Below, in pieces: positions 35,486 through 44,791 of a DNA stretch of 64,000 bases (positions within the stretch are counted from its first letter, which is position 1; every line of letters starts with the position of its first letter). The stretch comes from JANNAT01 sp031384605 (lineage in GTDB: Bacteria > Pseudomonadota > Alphaproteobacteria > Rhodobacterales > Rhodobacteraceae). Under the pieces are notes generated by a model that had not been told where the DNA came from, did not search any database, and was given only the letters and a program-made list of their open reading frames with translations. The position numbers and the translations under genes were made by a program. The DNA lies in NCBI GenBank assembly GCA_031384605.1, contig JANNAT010000051.1, positions 1 to 64,000 of the forward strand, given 5' to 3'.

Positions 35486-36051
35486 TCCGCCGGATGCGCG
35501 GTGGCCGTGGAGCGTTGGTGATATTGGCGCTGTTTCTGGCCTCGTCAGGCGCGTTGCGCATTGGCGCGGGCGTGGGCCAGGCTTTGGCAAATGCGCCAGA
35601 CCCAACTGAACCGGCACCTCTGGCGGCAACGGGCGCGTGCCCTGAAGCACCGCTTGCCTTGGCACAGGCCTTGCAGGCGCGCGATGCCGAAGTAACCGCG
35701 CGATCCGCTGTGCTTGAAGATCGCCTTGCTGCATTGGCCCTTGCGGAAATGGCGATCACCCTAAGGTTGGCCGAAATGCAAGCCGCCGAAGACCAACTGA
35801 AGGCCACTCTTTCGATCGCAGACGGTGCGGCAGAAGAAGATCTGGCGCGGCTTACTGCCGTTTATGAGGTGATGAAACCCGCCGATGCCGCCAAAATATT
35901 CGCCACCATGGCACCGGAATTTGCCGCAGGATTTTTGGGCCGGATGCGCCCCGAAGCTGCCGCAGCCGTCATGGCAGATATGGTGCCCGATCAGGCCTAT
36001 TCGATTTCTGTGCTGATCGCGGGCCGCAATGCAATCGCCCCAAAAGAGTGA
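35482..36051 (+). CDS. MotE-like protein (MgtE-N-like domain)
   Basis: The 189-residue protein has an N-terminal membrane or signal segment (GALVILALFLASSGALRIG), a helical coiled-coil middle (LQARDAEVTARSAVLEDRL...) and a C-terminal MgtE-N-type helical domain (YEVMKPADAAKIFATMAPEFAAGFLGRM). This is the architecture of MotE, known in Sinorhizobium as a periplasmic chaperone of a motility protein. It lies between the small membrane protein and motA, so a role in stator assembly is likely. Confidence 0.8.
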   Translation: MIRRMRGGRGALVILALFLASSGALRIGAGVGQALANAPDPTEPAPLAATGACPEAPLALAQALQARDAEVTARSAVLEDRLAALALAEMAITLRLAEMQAAEDQLKATLSIADGAAEEDLARLTAVYEVMKPADAAKIFATMAPEFAAGFLGRMRPEAAAAVMADMVPDQAYSISVLIAGRNAIAPKE

Positions 36052-36114
36052 CGTCAGGGTTTCTTAACCCGGCTCTGGCACTGTCACAAAAGCAAGGATG
36101 GATGGGAAACGCAG

Positions 36115-36984
36115 ATGTTTGGTGTTGTGGGTATCGTTGTCATTCTGGTTATGGTGTTTGGGGGGTTCATCCTTCACGGCGGCAATCTTGGCCCAATCAT
36201 TGCGGTGTTGCCCTATGAATTTATCATGATCGGCGGCGCGGCGGTTGGAGCGTTCTTGGTGTCAAACGATCTGGCCGCCGTGAAAACCACGGCAAAAGAT
36301 ACCACCAAAGTTTTCAAAGGCCCGAAATGGAAGCCGGGCGACTACCGCGATCTGCTGTGCCTTTTGTTTGAGCTGATCCGTTTGGCACGCTCGAACCCCG
36401 TTGGTCTGGAAGAGCATATCGAAAACCCACACGACTCAACCATTTTCAGCCGCTATCCGAAAATTCAGCGCGATCATGAAACCGTTGAATTGATTGCCGA
36501 TACCATGCGTGCGGCTGCAATGAACTATGACGACCCACATCAAGTTGAAGAGGTGCTGGATAAACGCGTCGAGGCGGCTTTGACACACGCGTTGCACTCA
36601 AGCCACGCTTTGCAATCTGTCGCCGATGCTTTGCCGGCTTTGGGCATCGTTGCGGCGGTTTTGGGGGTGATCAAAACCATGGGATCACTGGATCAACCGC
36701 CCGAGATTTTGGGGGCGATGATCGGATCTGCCCTTGTGGGCACATTTTTAGGGGTATTTCTGGCCTATGGCATCATGGGCCCGTTTGCCGCCCGCGTGAA
36801 AACCGTGGTCGAAGATGATGGCCATTTTTATCAACTGGTGCGGGAGGTTCTGGTTGCCAACCTGCACCGCCATGCCCCCAATATCTGCATCGAAGTGGGT
36901 CGCCAAAACACCCCGCATCACGTGCGCCCCAGCTTTGCCACGGTCGAGGAATCATTGCGCGCACTAAAGCAAGACGCCGCATGA
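36115..36984 (+). CDS. motA: Flagellar stator protein MotA
   Basis: The 289-residue protein has four membrane helices: two near the N-terminus (VGIVVILVMVFGGFILHGG, FIMIGGAAVGAFLV) and two after a large cytoplasmic loop (ADALPALGIVAAVLGVIKTMG and GSALVGTFLGVFLAYGI). The Pro-containing helices carry the MotA signature. The loop holds charged residues that meet FliG. With MotB it forms the proton channel. It overlaps the next gene by ATGA (36981-36984). Confidence 0.96.
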   Translation: MFGVVGIVVILVMVFGGFILHGGNLGPIIAVLPYEFIMIGGAAVGAFLVSNDLAAVKTTAKDTTKVFKGPKWKPGDYRDLLCLLFELIRLARSNPVGLEEHIENPHDSTIFSRYPKIQRDHETVELIADTMRAAAMNYDDPHQVEEVLDKRVEAALTHALHSSHALQSVADALPALGIVAAVLGVIKTMGSLDQPPEILGAMIGSALVGTFLGVFLAYGIMGPFAARVKTVVEDDGHFYQLVREVLVANLHRHAPNICIEVGRQNTPHHVRPSFATVEESLRALKQDAA

Positions 36985-39161
36985 TGATCCGCTTGTGCCT
37001 TATCTGGTTTTGTCTGACAGCGCCAATGGCCGCCGCTCCGGTAACCGTGACGTCGGGCGAACATGACGGCTTTACCCGGCTGGTGTTGGATTTTGGCACC
37101 CCCGTGGATTGGCAGGTTGGCCGCACGCTTGACGGCTATGCCTTGCAACTGCGCGCAGCCCAAGGCGGTCAGCCGCAACGCTATGATTTAGCGAAAGCTT
37201 TTGATCTTATCGGCAAGGGCCGGTTGGCTGCGATTTGGGCTGATCCGGAAACGGCGCAATTGAACATCGGCATCGCTTGCGCCTGCCATGCCATCCCGTT
37301 TGAATTTCGGCCCGGCATTCTGGTGATTGATCTGCGTGATGGTGCTCCGCCGAAAGGGTCTTCGTTCGAGCTGGCGATAGACGGCGCGTCGGTGCCTGTG
37401 CTTAAGGTCAAACCCGCGCCCCGGCCGCGTCCGCGCCCGCGTCACGTTGGGCCTTCTTATGATTGGACCACCCGCGCCTTGGCGGATCTGAAGGCGCCGC
37501 CCCTCGCGCCGTCAGCGTCACTTCCCAAATTCGGCGATCCGACACTGCAAAATCTGCGCGACTCCCTGCTTCTTAATCTCAGCCGTGGGGCTGCCCAAGG
37601 CGTGGTTGACCTTGCTTTGCCGGCCTTGGCGCCAAACACCGGTCGAAAGGGCGCAGATCCTGCGGTCGCACGCATTGCTTTGGATCAATTACCCGGCCTT
37701 GCACTAGGCACCGGACTGCCGGATCACGGGGATATTGCCGCGCAGGGGCAAGATTGCCAAAGCGCCGAACTGTTGGCGCTGTCAACTTGGGGACCCACAG
37801 ATCCGATATCCGGGCAACTCTTTAGCGCAACCAACGGGCTGGTAACCGAATTTGACAAACCAGATCCGGCGGCAATTTTAACGGCGGTGCGGTTCCAGTT
37901 GTTCCTCGGTTTTGGCATCGAATCGCGACAATTGATGCACGCCTTTGCGGTGGATTTGCCTGACAAAGCAACGTTGCTTAGTCTTGGCTATATTCTTGAC
38001 CAAGATAGTGATCCCGATCCCGCGTTTCGCGGCCTTGCCGCCTGTGATACGCCTGCGGCGCTGTGGGCCGTTTTGTCTGATCCCCCCCCTGCACCAGGCG
38101 ATACGATCAATCTGAATGCCGTTCTGCGGGCGTTTTCCGAACTGCCCATCCATCTTCGCCGGCATCTTGGCCCCGGTCTTGCACAACGATTTTTGGCATT
38201 GGGTGATGACAAAACTGCGATGACAATTCGCAACGCAATAGCGCGTGCGTCCGGTGATGCCGGATCGCAAGTGGGATTGATGGAAGCGGAAATTGCGATG
38301 GCACAAGGTGATCCGGCAACCGCCGAAACCCGCCTGAAGACCATTTTGGTCGATCCCGGGGCCCAGGCACCTGCCGCACTTGTCGCCTTGGTTGAGGCGC
38401 GCATCGCACAAAACCTGCCGGTAGACCGCGATCTTGCGACGGCGCTTGAATCCCTTTTGATCGAGCAAACCGAAACGGATCAGCAAACGGTAACGCGCCG
38501 GGTTTTGGTCTTGGCACAAGCGGCGTCTGGCGACTTTGACCTTGCCTTTGCCGGACTGGCCAGCAGCCCGAACGCCGCACGGGATCTGTGGCGAATTTTG
38601 TCAAAAATCGGCTCTGATCAGGCGGTTTTAGCACATGCTGTGTTACCGCTGGATCAAAAAATTCCAATCGTTGAACCTGAAACCAGCACAACCCTGGCCA
38701 CCCGGCTTTTGGGTCTTGGACTGGCTGACGAGGCGCTGCGCTGGGCCGAGTCGGGGGCGGAAAACAGCGGGCTACTCTTGGCCCGGATCCAAATTGCCAG
38801 GCGCGACGGGCAGGCAGCTTTGGCTGCGCTGGCGGGCCTTTCGGACGAAAGCGCAACCGCCCTGCGGGCAACCGCACTGGACATTCTGGGCGAAAATGCC
38901 ACCGCCGCGCAAACCTATGCGATAAGTGGCGATGAAGAGGCTGCACGCCGCGCCCTCATCCGCGCGCGTGACTGGCCGCAGATTGCTGCGCTTTATCCCC
39001 AGGATTGGGGCGCGGCGGTAGCAAGCCTAAAACCTTCCACACCAGAAATCATCCCGCAGCCACAAATCGCATCATTGGCACGGGGGCGCAAAATCGCCGG
39101 GTCTGCCGCACAGACGCGCGCCGATATCACTGCTTTGTTGGCAAAGATCGCCGCCCCCTAG
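36981..39161 (+). CDS. Large exported helical-repeat protein of the flagellar cluster
   Basis: The 726-residue protein has a Sec signal (MMIRLCLIWFCLTAPMAAA). Residues about 20-125 look AMIN-like (VTVTSGEHDGFTRLVLDFG, LNIGIACACHAIPFEFRPG). A Pro/Arg-rich hinge follows (KPAPRPRPRPR). The remaining 550 residues are Ala/Leu-rich helical repeats of TPR type (AEIAMAQGDPATAETRLKTIL, ATRLLGLGLADEALRWAESG). It is translationally coupled to motA and followed by the flagellar transglycosylase, so it probably works in the periplasm near stator or rod. No named family recognised with certainty. Confidence 0.75.
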   Translation: MMIRLCLIWFCLTAPMAAAPVTVTSGEHDGFTRLVLDFGTPVDWQVGRTLDGYALQLRAAQGGQPQRYDLAKAFDLIGKGRLAAIWADPETAQLNIGIACACHAIPFEFRPGILVIDLRDGAPPKGSSFELAIDGASVPVLKVKPAPRPRPRPRHVGPSYDWTTRALADLKAPPLAPSASLPKFGDPTLQNLRDSLLLNLSRGAAQGVVDLALPALAPNTGRKGADPAVARIALDQLPGLALGTGLPDHGDIAAQGQDCQSAELLALSTWGPTDPISGQLFSATNGLVTEFDKPDPAAILTAVRFQLFLGFGIESRQLMHAFAVDLPDKATLLSLGYILDQDSDPDPAFRGLAACDTPAALWAVLSDPPPAPGDTINLNAVLRAFSELPIHLRRHLGPGLAQRFLALGDDKTAMTIRNAIARASGDAGSQVGLMEAEIAMAQGDPATAETRLKTILVDPGAQAPAALVALVEARIAQNLPVDRDLATALESLLIEQTETDQQTVTRRVLVLAQAASGDFDLAFAGLASSPNAARDLWRILSKIGSDQAVLAHAVLPLDQKIPIVEPETSTTLATRLLGLGLADEALRWAESGAENSGLLLARIQIARRDGQAALAALAGLSDESATALRATALDILGENATAAQTYAISGDEEAARRALIRARDWPQIAALYPQDWGAAVASLKPSTPEIIPQPQIASLARGRKIAGSAAQTRADITALLAKIAAP

Positions 39162-39296
39162 TCGCAGATGGTTGAAATTTCGCGCGTCTTGCAAATAGAT
39201 GTTCAATAGCCCCAGTTTCGTTACGCTTTCGAAAGATTCGCCCGATAGCTTGGCCCAACACAAGGGCGCAAAGCGTTGGAAAACAGGGTGAAACCC

Positions 39297-39998
39297 ATGC
39301 AATCAGATCAGGCTTGGCCGCGCGCCCGCATCGGGCGGGCGATCGGATTTTCCTGCGTTTTCTGCGCATTTGCAAACACTGCTTTGGGACAAAGCGCAGC
39401 ATCGACCTGCGATCAGGCGGCGATCACAGCGGCCCAAAACAGTGATGTCCCTGTAGAAATCTTACTGGCAATCACGCGGGTCGAAACCGGGCGCGCCCAG
39501 GATGGCGGCGTGGGTCCGTGGCCTTGGGCGATAAATCTGGATGGCAAAGGCTATTGGTTCGATGATCGCGATCAAGCGATTGCTTTCGCTGATCAACAAC
39601 TGGCGCTGGGCGTCGAAAACTTTGATGTTGGCTGTTTTCAGTTAAATCTGCGCTGGCACGGGGCAAAATTCAGCAGTTTGGCAGATGTTTTTGATCCGCA
39701 AACAAATGCCGCCTATGCGGCACAGTTTCTGTCTGACCTATACATCGAAAAAGGCGGTTGGGCGCAGGCGGTTGCGGCGTATCATTCCAGAACACCGGAA
39801 TTGGCGGCGGTTTACGTTCAGAAAATCGAAGATGTTATGGGCGAAATGCGGCCGTTCCCGGCAGACGTCAACACCACACCTGTTGCCGCCGCCGCCCGGC
39901 CGAACCGATTTCCCTTGTTGCAGGGTGGGGCATCAGCCGGGGCAGGCTCTCTTGTGCCAATTCTTGATGCGGCAACACCCTTGATCGGCGAGTTTTAA
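39297..39998 (+). CDS. Flagellar lytic transglycosylase (SltF-like)
   Basis: The 233-residue protein has an N-terminal export signal (about 1-37, ending ANTALGQ). Its SLT domain begins PVEILLAITRVETGRAQDG, where Glu in RVETGR is the expected catalytic acid. Further on are DVGCFQLNLRWHG and AAYAAQFLSDLY, the usual Gln-Ile/Leu-Asn motif. The ATG at 39297 is preferred to an upstream TTG at 39276. In Rhodobacter sphaeroides a separate SltF opens peptidoglycan for the rod because FlgJ lacks the muramidase domain; FlgJ here (53955) is likewise single-domain. flhA starts three bases after the stop. Confidence 0.87.
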   Translation: MQSDQAWPRARIGRAIGFSCVFCAFANTALGQSAASTCDQAAITAAQNSDVPVEILLAITRVETGRAQDGGVGPWPWAINLDGKGYWFDDRDQAIAFADQQLALGVENFDVGCFQLNLRWHGAKFSSLADVFDPQTNAAYAAQFLSDLYIEKGGWAQAVAAYHSRTPELAAVYVQKIEDVMGEMRPFPADVNTTPVAAAARPNRFPLLQGGASAGAGSLVPILDAATPLIGEF

Positions 39999-40000
39999 GG

Positions 40001-42079
40001 ATGCCAGACCTGAAACTGACATTGGCGGCGATCTTTCAGCCCACCATTCTGCTGGCTTTGGCACTGATGGCTGTCATCGTGATGATGATTTTGCCCATGC
40101 CCGCTTGGGCGCTTGATCTGGGCCTTGCGCTGTCGTTTGCTTTGGCGATCTTGATGCTGACGGTCACGCTTTTCATCGAACGCCCGCTGGATTTTTCCGC
40201 TTTTCCCACCATCCTTCTGGCATCGCTTTTGCTGCGATTGTCGCTGAATATTTCGTCGACCAAACTGATCATCGGGCAGGGTCATACCGGAACGGATGCG
40301 GCCGGCCATGTGATTGAAGGCTTTGCAGAGTTCATAATGGGCGGCAGCCTGTTGATGGGTGTGGTGATTTTTTGCGTTCTGATGATCGTGAATTTCGTCG
40401 TGATCACCAAAGGTGCGGGACGGATGGCCGAAGTTGGGGCCCGTTTTGCGCTTGATGGCATGCCCGGAAAACAGCTGGCGATTGATGCCGATATGGCTGC
40501 GGGGGCGATTGATCACACCGAAGCGAAACGGCGGCGTGAACAGGAACTGGCCGAGACGAACTTTTTCGGCTCACTTGATGGCGCATCGAAATTTGTGAAA
40601 GGCGATGCGATTGCTGGTTTATTGATCACCGGGTTGAATATTTTTGTAGGCTTGATCGCAGGCGTCGCCATTCACGGCATGCCCTTTGGCAAGGCCTTTG
40701 AAACCTATGCCATTTTAACCATCGGCGATGGATTGGTCAGCCAGATTCCTGCCGTTATCATCTCGGTTGCAGCGGCCCTTTTGCTATCGCGCGCAGGCGG
40801 CAAGGGCGCCGCAGATGTATCATTCTTTGCGCAGTTGGGCCGCTATCCGGGCGCGCTGGGCACTGTTGGCGTGTTGATGGCGCTATTTTCATTGGTTCCC
40901 GGAATGCCGTTTCTGCCCTTTATGAGCGCGGGTGCGGCACTGGGGTGGTTGTCGTGGCGGATGATTAAAATGAACCGCATTGCCGCCATAGAAGCCCTGC
41001 CTTTGGCCGAACTTCCGCCAAAAAAGCAATTGGGCGACGTTCTGGATTTTGATGAAATTCACATCGAATTTGCGCCCAATCTTGTGGGTATGGTGCTTGA
41101 TCCGGCCACTGGGCTGGACATTCGCATCGCCAATATGCGCACGCATGTGGCCACCGCTTTTGGTTTGATCCTGCCGGAAATGCGCCTTACGGATGAGGCG
41201 GCTTTGCCCCCCGGCACCTACCGCATCCGCCTTCAGGGCGTCGAACGGGTGCGCGACCGGCTGGTGCCGGACCGGGTTTTGGTTTTGCTGGCAGACGGGG
41301 TTGCGGCCCCCGATGGGCAAGACATCCGCGAACCGGTTTACGGCGCGCCCGCCCGTTGGATACGGCCCGATCATCAGGAAGACGCTGCTTTGCTTGGCTT
41401 AACTGTGGTCTCACCCGCCGAAGTTTTGGCCACCCATCTGTTGGAAGTGATCCGCGGCAATTTGGCCCGCCTTTTGTCGATGCGCAGTTTGCGCCGCCTG
41501 CTGGATGAGTTTTCGAACCTGTCAGATCCTGCACGCAGCGAATCGAACCGTCGGCTTTTGGATGATCTGGTGCCGGATAAAGTGCCGCCAGAATTGCTGT
41601 TAACCGTGTTGCGCCTGCTGCTGGAAGAGCGGGTTTCGATCCGAAACTTGCCGCTTATCCTTGAATCCATTGCCGAGGCCCGCGGTATGGGTACGCCCGA
41701 GGCGATCTGTGAACATGTCCGTCAACGGTTGGGGTTTCAACTGGTGGCAGAGTTAAAGCGCGACGATGGCACCATCCCGTTGATTCAACTTGCCCCGGAA
41801 TGGGAGAAAACCTTTGTCACCTATCAAATGGACAGTGAAAAAGGTCTACGCGATGTGGCCTTGCCCCCCGAACAATTTAGCCGCCTTGCCAATGCCATAG
41901 CTGAACGGTTGAACCGCGCAGCTGACACTGGCACCTACCCGGCTTTGGTAACTTCAACTCTGCGCCGCCGCTTTTTGCGCACGGTTTTGGGGGCCAAAGG
42001 GTTAACCGCGCCGGTGTTGTCTTATGAAGAAATCGGCATGGATGCCCGCCCCGCAATGGTGGGTGTGGTGCCGGCGTGA
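40001..42079 (+). CDS. flhA: Flagellar export apparatus protein FlhA
   Basis: The 692-residue protein has an N-terminal half of about eight membrane helices (ILLALALMAVIVMMILPMP, FSAFPTILLASLLLRLSLN) and the FHIPEP-family signature region (GAGRMAEVGARFALDGMPGKQLAIDADM). A cytoplasmic C-terminal domain receives chaperone-substrate complexes. The stop overlaps the fliR start (GTGA, 42076-42079). Confidence 0.97.
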   Translation: MPDLKLTLAAIFQPTILLALALMAVIVMMILPMPAWALDLGLALSFALAILMLTVTLFIERPLDFSAFPTILLASLLLRLSLNISSTKLIIGQGHTGTDAAGHVIEGFAEFIMGGSLLMGVVIFCVLMIVNFVVITKGAGRMAEVGARFALDGMPGKQLAIDADMAAGAIDHTEAKRRREQELAETNFFGSLDGASKFVKGDAIAGLLITGLNIFVGLIAGVAIHGMPFGKAFETYAILTIGDGLVSQIPAVIISVAAALLLSRAGGKGAADVSFFAQLGRYPGALGTVGVLMALFSLVPGMPFLPFMSAGAALGWLSWRMIKMNRIAAIEALPLAELPPKKQLGDVLDFDEIHIEFAPNLVGMVLDPATGLDIRIANMRTHVATAFGLILPEMRLTDEAALPPGTYRIRLQGVERVRDRLVPDRVLVLLADGVAAPDGQDIREPVYGAPARWIRPDHQEDAALLGLTVVSPAEVLATHLLEVIRGNLARLLSMRSLRRLLDEFSNLSDPARSESNRRLLDDLVPDKVPPELLLTVLRLLLEERVSIRNLPLILESIAEARGMGTPEAICEHVRQRLGFQLVAELKRDDGTIPLIQLAPEWEKTFVTYQMDSEKGLRDVALPPEQFSRLANAIAERLNRAADTGTYPALVTSTLRRRFLRTVLGAKGLTAPVLSYEEIGMDARPAMVGVVPA

Positions 42080-42852
42080 CTGAGATGATGCCCCTGCTGT
42101 CCGAGTTGAGCGGCATGGGTGCCGATATGCTGTGGGCGGCTTTGCTGGTATTTCTGCGCATCGGGGCGGCGATGGCGCTGCTGCCGGCTTTTGGCGAACA
42201 ATCCGTGCCGCAGCGTCTGCGGTTGGTGCTGGCGTTGGCGTTCACTGCAATCGTGGCCCCTGCAGCAGGCCCGCTGCCCGATACTGAAACAGGCATTTTG
42301 CTGCCCTGCATGGTTGAGGTTCTGGTGGGGCTGGCCTTGGGCATTTCCCTGCGCCTGTTCATCCTTGCCCTGCAAATCGCTGCCGCAATCGCCGCCCAAG
42401 CCACCAGCCTGTCGCAGCTTTTTGGCGGCGTTGGCCCCGAACCCCAGCCGGCGATCGCCAATTTGCTGGTGATGGCCGGTCTTGCCTTGGCGGTGGCATC
42501 GGGCCTGCATGTGCATGTAGCACAACTGCTGATCCTGTCTTATCAGATGCTGCCGGCGGGGTCGGTGCCGGGATCAGATGACATGGCGCAATGGGGGGTT
42601 GCCCGGGTCGCACATGCGTTTGCATTGGGATTTGCATTGGCGGCGCCGTTTACCATCGCCTCGCTGCTTTACAACATTGCCCTTGGCGTCATCAACCGCG
42701 CCATGCCCGCGCTGATGGTGTCGTTCATCGGCGCGCCCGCCCTTGCTTTGGGTGGCATCGCGCTGATGGCAATTGTGACCCCGCTTATTCTGGTGATCTG
42801 GCAGCAGTCTTTTCAGGCTTTTCTGGCCCAACCCTTCAGCGGTGCCCAATGA
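42076..42852 (+). CDS. fliR: Flagellar export gate protein FliR
   Basis: The 258-residue polytopic protein starts at a GTG overlapping the flhA stop. It has FliR features such as FLRIGAAMALLPAFGEQSVPQRLRLVLALAF at the start and IALGVINRAMPALMVSFIGAP in the second half. FliR joins FliP and FliQ in the gate. It overlaps flhB by ATGA. Confidence 0.95.
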   Translation: MTEMMPLLSELSGMGADMLWAALLVFLRIGAAMALLPAFGEQSVPQRLRLVLALAFTAIVAPAAGPLPDTETGILLPCMVEVLVGLALGISLRLFILALQIAAAIAAQATSLSQLFGGVGPEPQPAIANLLVMAGLALAVASGLHVHVAQLLILSYQMLPAGSVPGSDDMAQWGVARVAHAFALGFALAAPFTIASLLYNIALGVINRAMPALMVSFIGAPALALGGIALMAIVTPLILVIWQQSFQAFLAQPFSGAQ

Positions 42853-43931
42853 GCGAGGAAGATCAGGACGACAAGACCCACGATCCGTCGCAAAAGCGGC
42901 TCGATGATGCCCGAAAGCGGGGCGAAATTGCCAAATCGGCCGACCTGGCTGTGGCCGCCAGCTATGCCGGATTGTGGTTGGCGTTGGCGGTCGCTGGGGG
43001 GGCGATTGTCGATGGGTTTGGAACAGCCGGAATTGCGGTTTTGCAGCGTGCAGATCGGCTTGCACCCTTGATGCTGTCCAGTGGCAGCACCGTGGGGGCG
43101 GGGTGGGCGGCAGCCAATATCGCCGCCTCTGCCGCTTTGTTTGTCGTTCCTGCTTTAGCGGTTTTGTTGGCGCTGGCTGCACAAGGGGCCATTTTGTTCG
43201 CGCCGGAAAAGCTGGAACCAAAATGGTCGCGCGTCTCACCGCTGGCCACCGCCAAACAAAAATTTGGCCGTGAGGGGCTATTCGAATTCGCCAAATCCAT
43301 GCTTAAAATGGTCGTGGTGTCGGTGTTTCTTGGCTGGCATCTGATCGCCCGCGCGCCGCAAATTCTGGGTAGTGCAAATCTTGCCCCCGCCGTTAGCATG
43401 CAGGTGATGCTGACACTGATGATCGAGTTTTTGGGGCTGGTGCTGTTGATCGTCACGGTGTTTGGCGCGGCCGATTACCTATGGCAGCGCGCGCAACATC
43501 TGCGCCGCAATATGATGTCGCGCAAAGACCTTATGGATGAGATGAAAGAGTCTGAAGGCGATCCGTATGTGAAAATGCAGCGTCGCCAGCGTGGGCAAGA
43601 GATTGCAACCAACCGGATGCTGCAAGATGTGCCGAATGCCGATGTGATTATCGTCAATCCCACCCATTACGCTGTCGCGTTGAAATGGAACCGCAAGGCC
43701 AAGGGCCCCCCCATTTGCGTGGCCAAAGGCGCTGATGAGATTGCCGCGCGCATCCGTGAAAAGGCGATTGCTGCTGGCGTTCCGCTGCATTCCGATCCAC
43801 CAACCGCCCGCGCGGTATATGCAACGGTCGATATTGGCCGACCAATTTTGCCCGAACAGTACCGCGCCGTGGCCGCCGCCGTGCGTTTTGCCGAATCCAT
43901 GCGCAAGCGCAGCAAAGGTATGGTGCGATGA
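42849..43931 (+). CDS. flhB: Flagellar export switch protein FlhB
   Basis: The 360-residue protein begins MSEEDQDDKTHDPSQKRLDDARKRGE, the normal FlhB N-terminus; the frame is open further upstream inside fliR but that part is not coding. Four membrane helices (about 35-210) are followed by a cytoplasmic domain with the self-cleavage motif NPTH (Asn270-Pro271) in IIVNPTHYAVALKW. Cleavage switches export from rod/hook to filament substrates in concert with FliK (54363). It overlaps the next gene by ATGA. Confidence 0.96.
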   Translation: MSEEDQDDKTHDPSQKRLDDARKRGEIAKSADLAVAASYAGLWLALAVAGGAIVDGFGTAGIAVLQRADRLAPLMLSSGSTVGAGWAAANIAASAALFVVPALAVLLALAAQGAILFAPEKLEPKWSRVSPLATAKQKFGREGLFEFAKSMLKMVVVSVFLGWHLIARAPQILGSANLAPAVSMQVMLTLMIEFLGLVLLIVTVFGAADYLWQRAQHLRRNMMSRKDLMDEMKESEGDPYVKMQRRQRGQEIATNRMLQDVPNADVIIVNPTHYAVALKWNRKAKGPPICVAKGADEIAARIREKAIAAGVPLHSDPPTARAVYATVDIGRPILPEQYRAVAAAVRFAESMRKRSKGMVR

Positions 43932-44287
43932 CCAAACAAGATCAGATGCAGCGCTTGCAGCAAGTGGCAGGGCTGCTGTTCGACAGCAAATTGGTCGACC
44001 TGAAGGCGGCCGCGCGCGCAATGCAAGAAACCAAAGATCACCTGGTGGATTTGATTGCCCTGCCCGTGCAGGCATGTGAATTGCCTGCGACCACAATGGC
44101 AGTTACCGGGTTGCGGTATGACCGCTGGGCAGATGTGCGGCGCGCAGAACTGAACCTGACTTTGGCGCGCCAAACAGCTGAATGGCTGGACGCCCGGGAT
44201 GCCGCCCGTCTGGCCTTTGGCAAGACCCGAGCACTAGACGCTGTCAAAGCCAAAATGCGTGCGGCCGCAGCGCGTCAACACCAGTAA
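43928..44287 (+). CDS. Small helical flagellar-cluster protein (possible FliJ-type)
   Basis: The 119-residue, all-helical, soluble protein is coupled to flhB by an ATGA overlap. It opens with QDQMQRLQQVAGLLFDSKLVDLK and ends with YDRWADVRRAELNLTLARQTAEWLDARDAARLAFGKTRAL. That layout of two antiparallel charged helices is what one expects of FliJ/YscO-type export chaperones, and no other fliJ is visible. Sequence conservation in that family is poor, so this is inference. It is convergent with fliL at 44294, six bases apart. Confidence 0.6.
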   Translation: MTKQDQMQRLQQVAGLLFDSKLVDLKAAARAMQETKDHLVDLIALPVQACELPATTMAVTGLRYDRWADVRRAELNLTLARQTAEWLDARDAARLAFGKTRALDAVKAKMRAAAARQHQ

Positions 44288-44293
44288 CGCGGT

Positions 44294-44785
44294 TCAACCC
44301 GCCTGATCCTGCCGCGCGATATCGCTGATCAGCACATCCGTTACATCATCGCCCAAAGTTGATTTGGCCGCCTCTAACAAAGCCGTGCGCAAAAACACCA
44401 GATTTGCCCCATCGGTAAAAGCACCTTCAAACCCGCCTGCGTTGGCGTGATCAAACAGCACTTGCAACAGCGCATCCCGCACTTTGGGTTCGCGGCTGTA
44501 GATCTTTTCCGCCGCCCCCTTTTTCACTTCCAGACTTAGGGCCAGGATCACCATCGACGTCACGCGCCCATCTTGCAAAACCGGCACAACGAACTGATTG
44601 TTCAATTTGACATACTCGGGCAAAGACTCGGGGTCTAATTCAGTCTCTGCCTTGGTGGGCGCGGGGTCTTCCGTTGTGGCAGCATCTGCGGCGACCTCGG
44701 GCTTGGGTCGCAAGTATAAACCCGCCGTTAAGCCCGCGCTTAATCCTACCAAGGCCAGAATAATAGGGAAAAGTTTTTTCATCAA
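44294..44785 (-). CDS. fliL: FliL family basal body-associated protein (second paralogue)
   Basis: The 163-residue protein has an N-terminal membrane anchor (KKLFPIILALVGLSAGLTAG), an acidic Pro/Thr linker and a FliL-type periplasmic domain (KLNNQFVVPVLQDGRVTSMVILALSLEV, REPKVRDALLQVLFDHANAGGF). It is the last gene of the flgB-to-fliL minus-strand operon. It is only distantly similar to the fliL at 34601, so the two are old paralogues or have distinct roles. Confidence 0.82.
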   Translation of the reverse strand: MMKKLFPIILALVGLSAGLTAGLYLRPKPEVAADAATTEDPAPTKAETELDPESLPEYVKLNNQFVVPVLQDGRVTSMVILALSLEVKKGAAEKIYSREPKVRDALLQVLFDHANAGGFEGAFTDGANLVFLRTALLEAAKSTLGDDVTDVLISDIARQDQAG

Positions 44786-44791
44786 ATCGTC

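Noticed and set aside
36075..36095. Sigma54-like promoter (TGGCAC...) before motA
   Set aside because: The -12 GC element at the required distance is missing; only the -24 half is visible.
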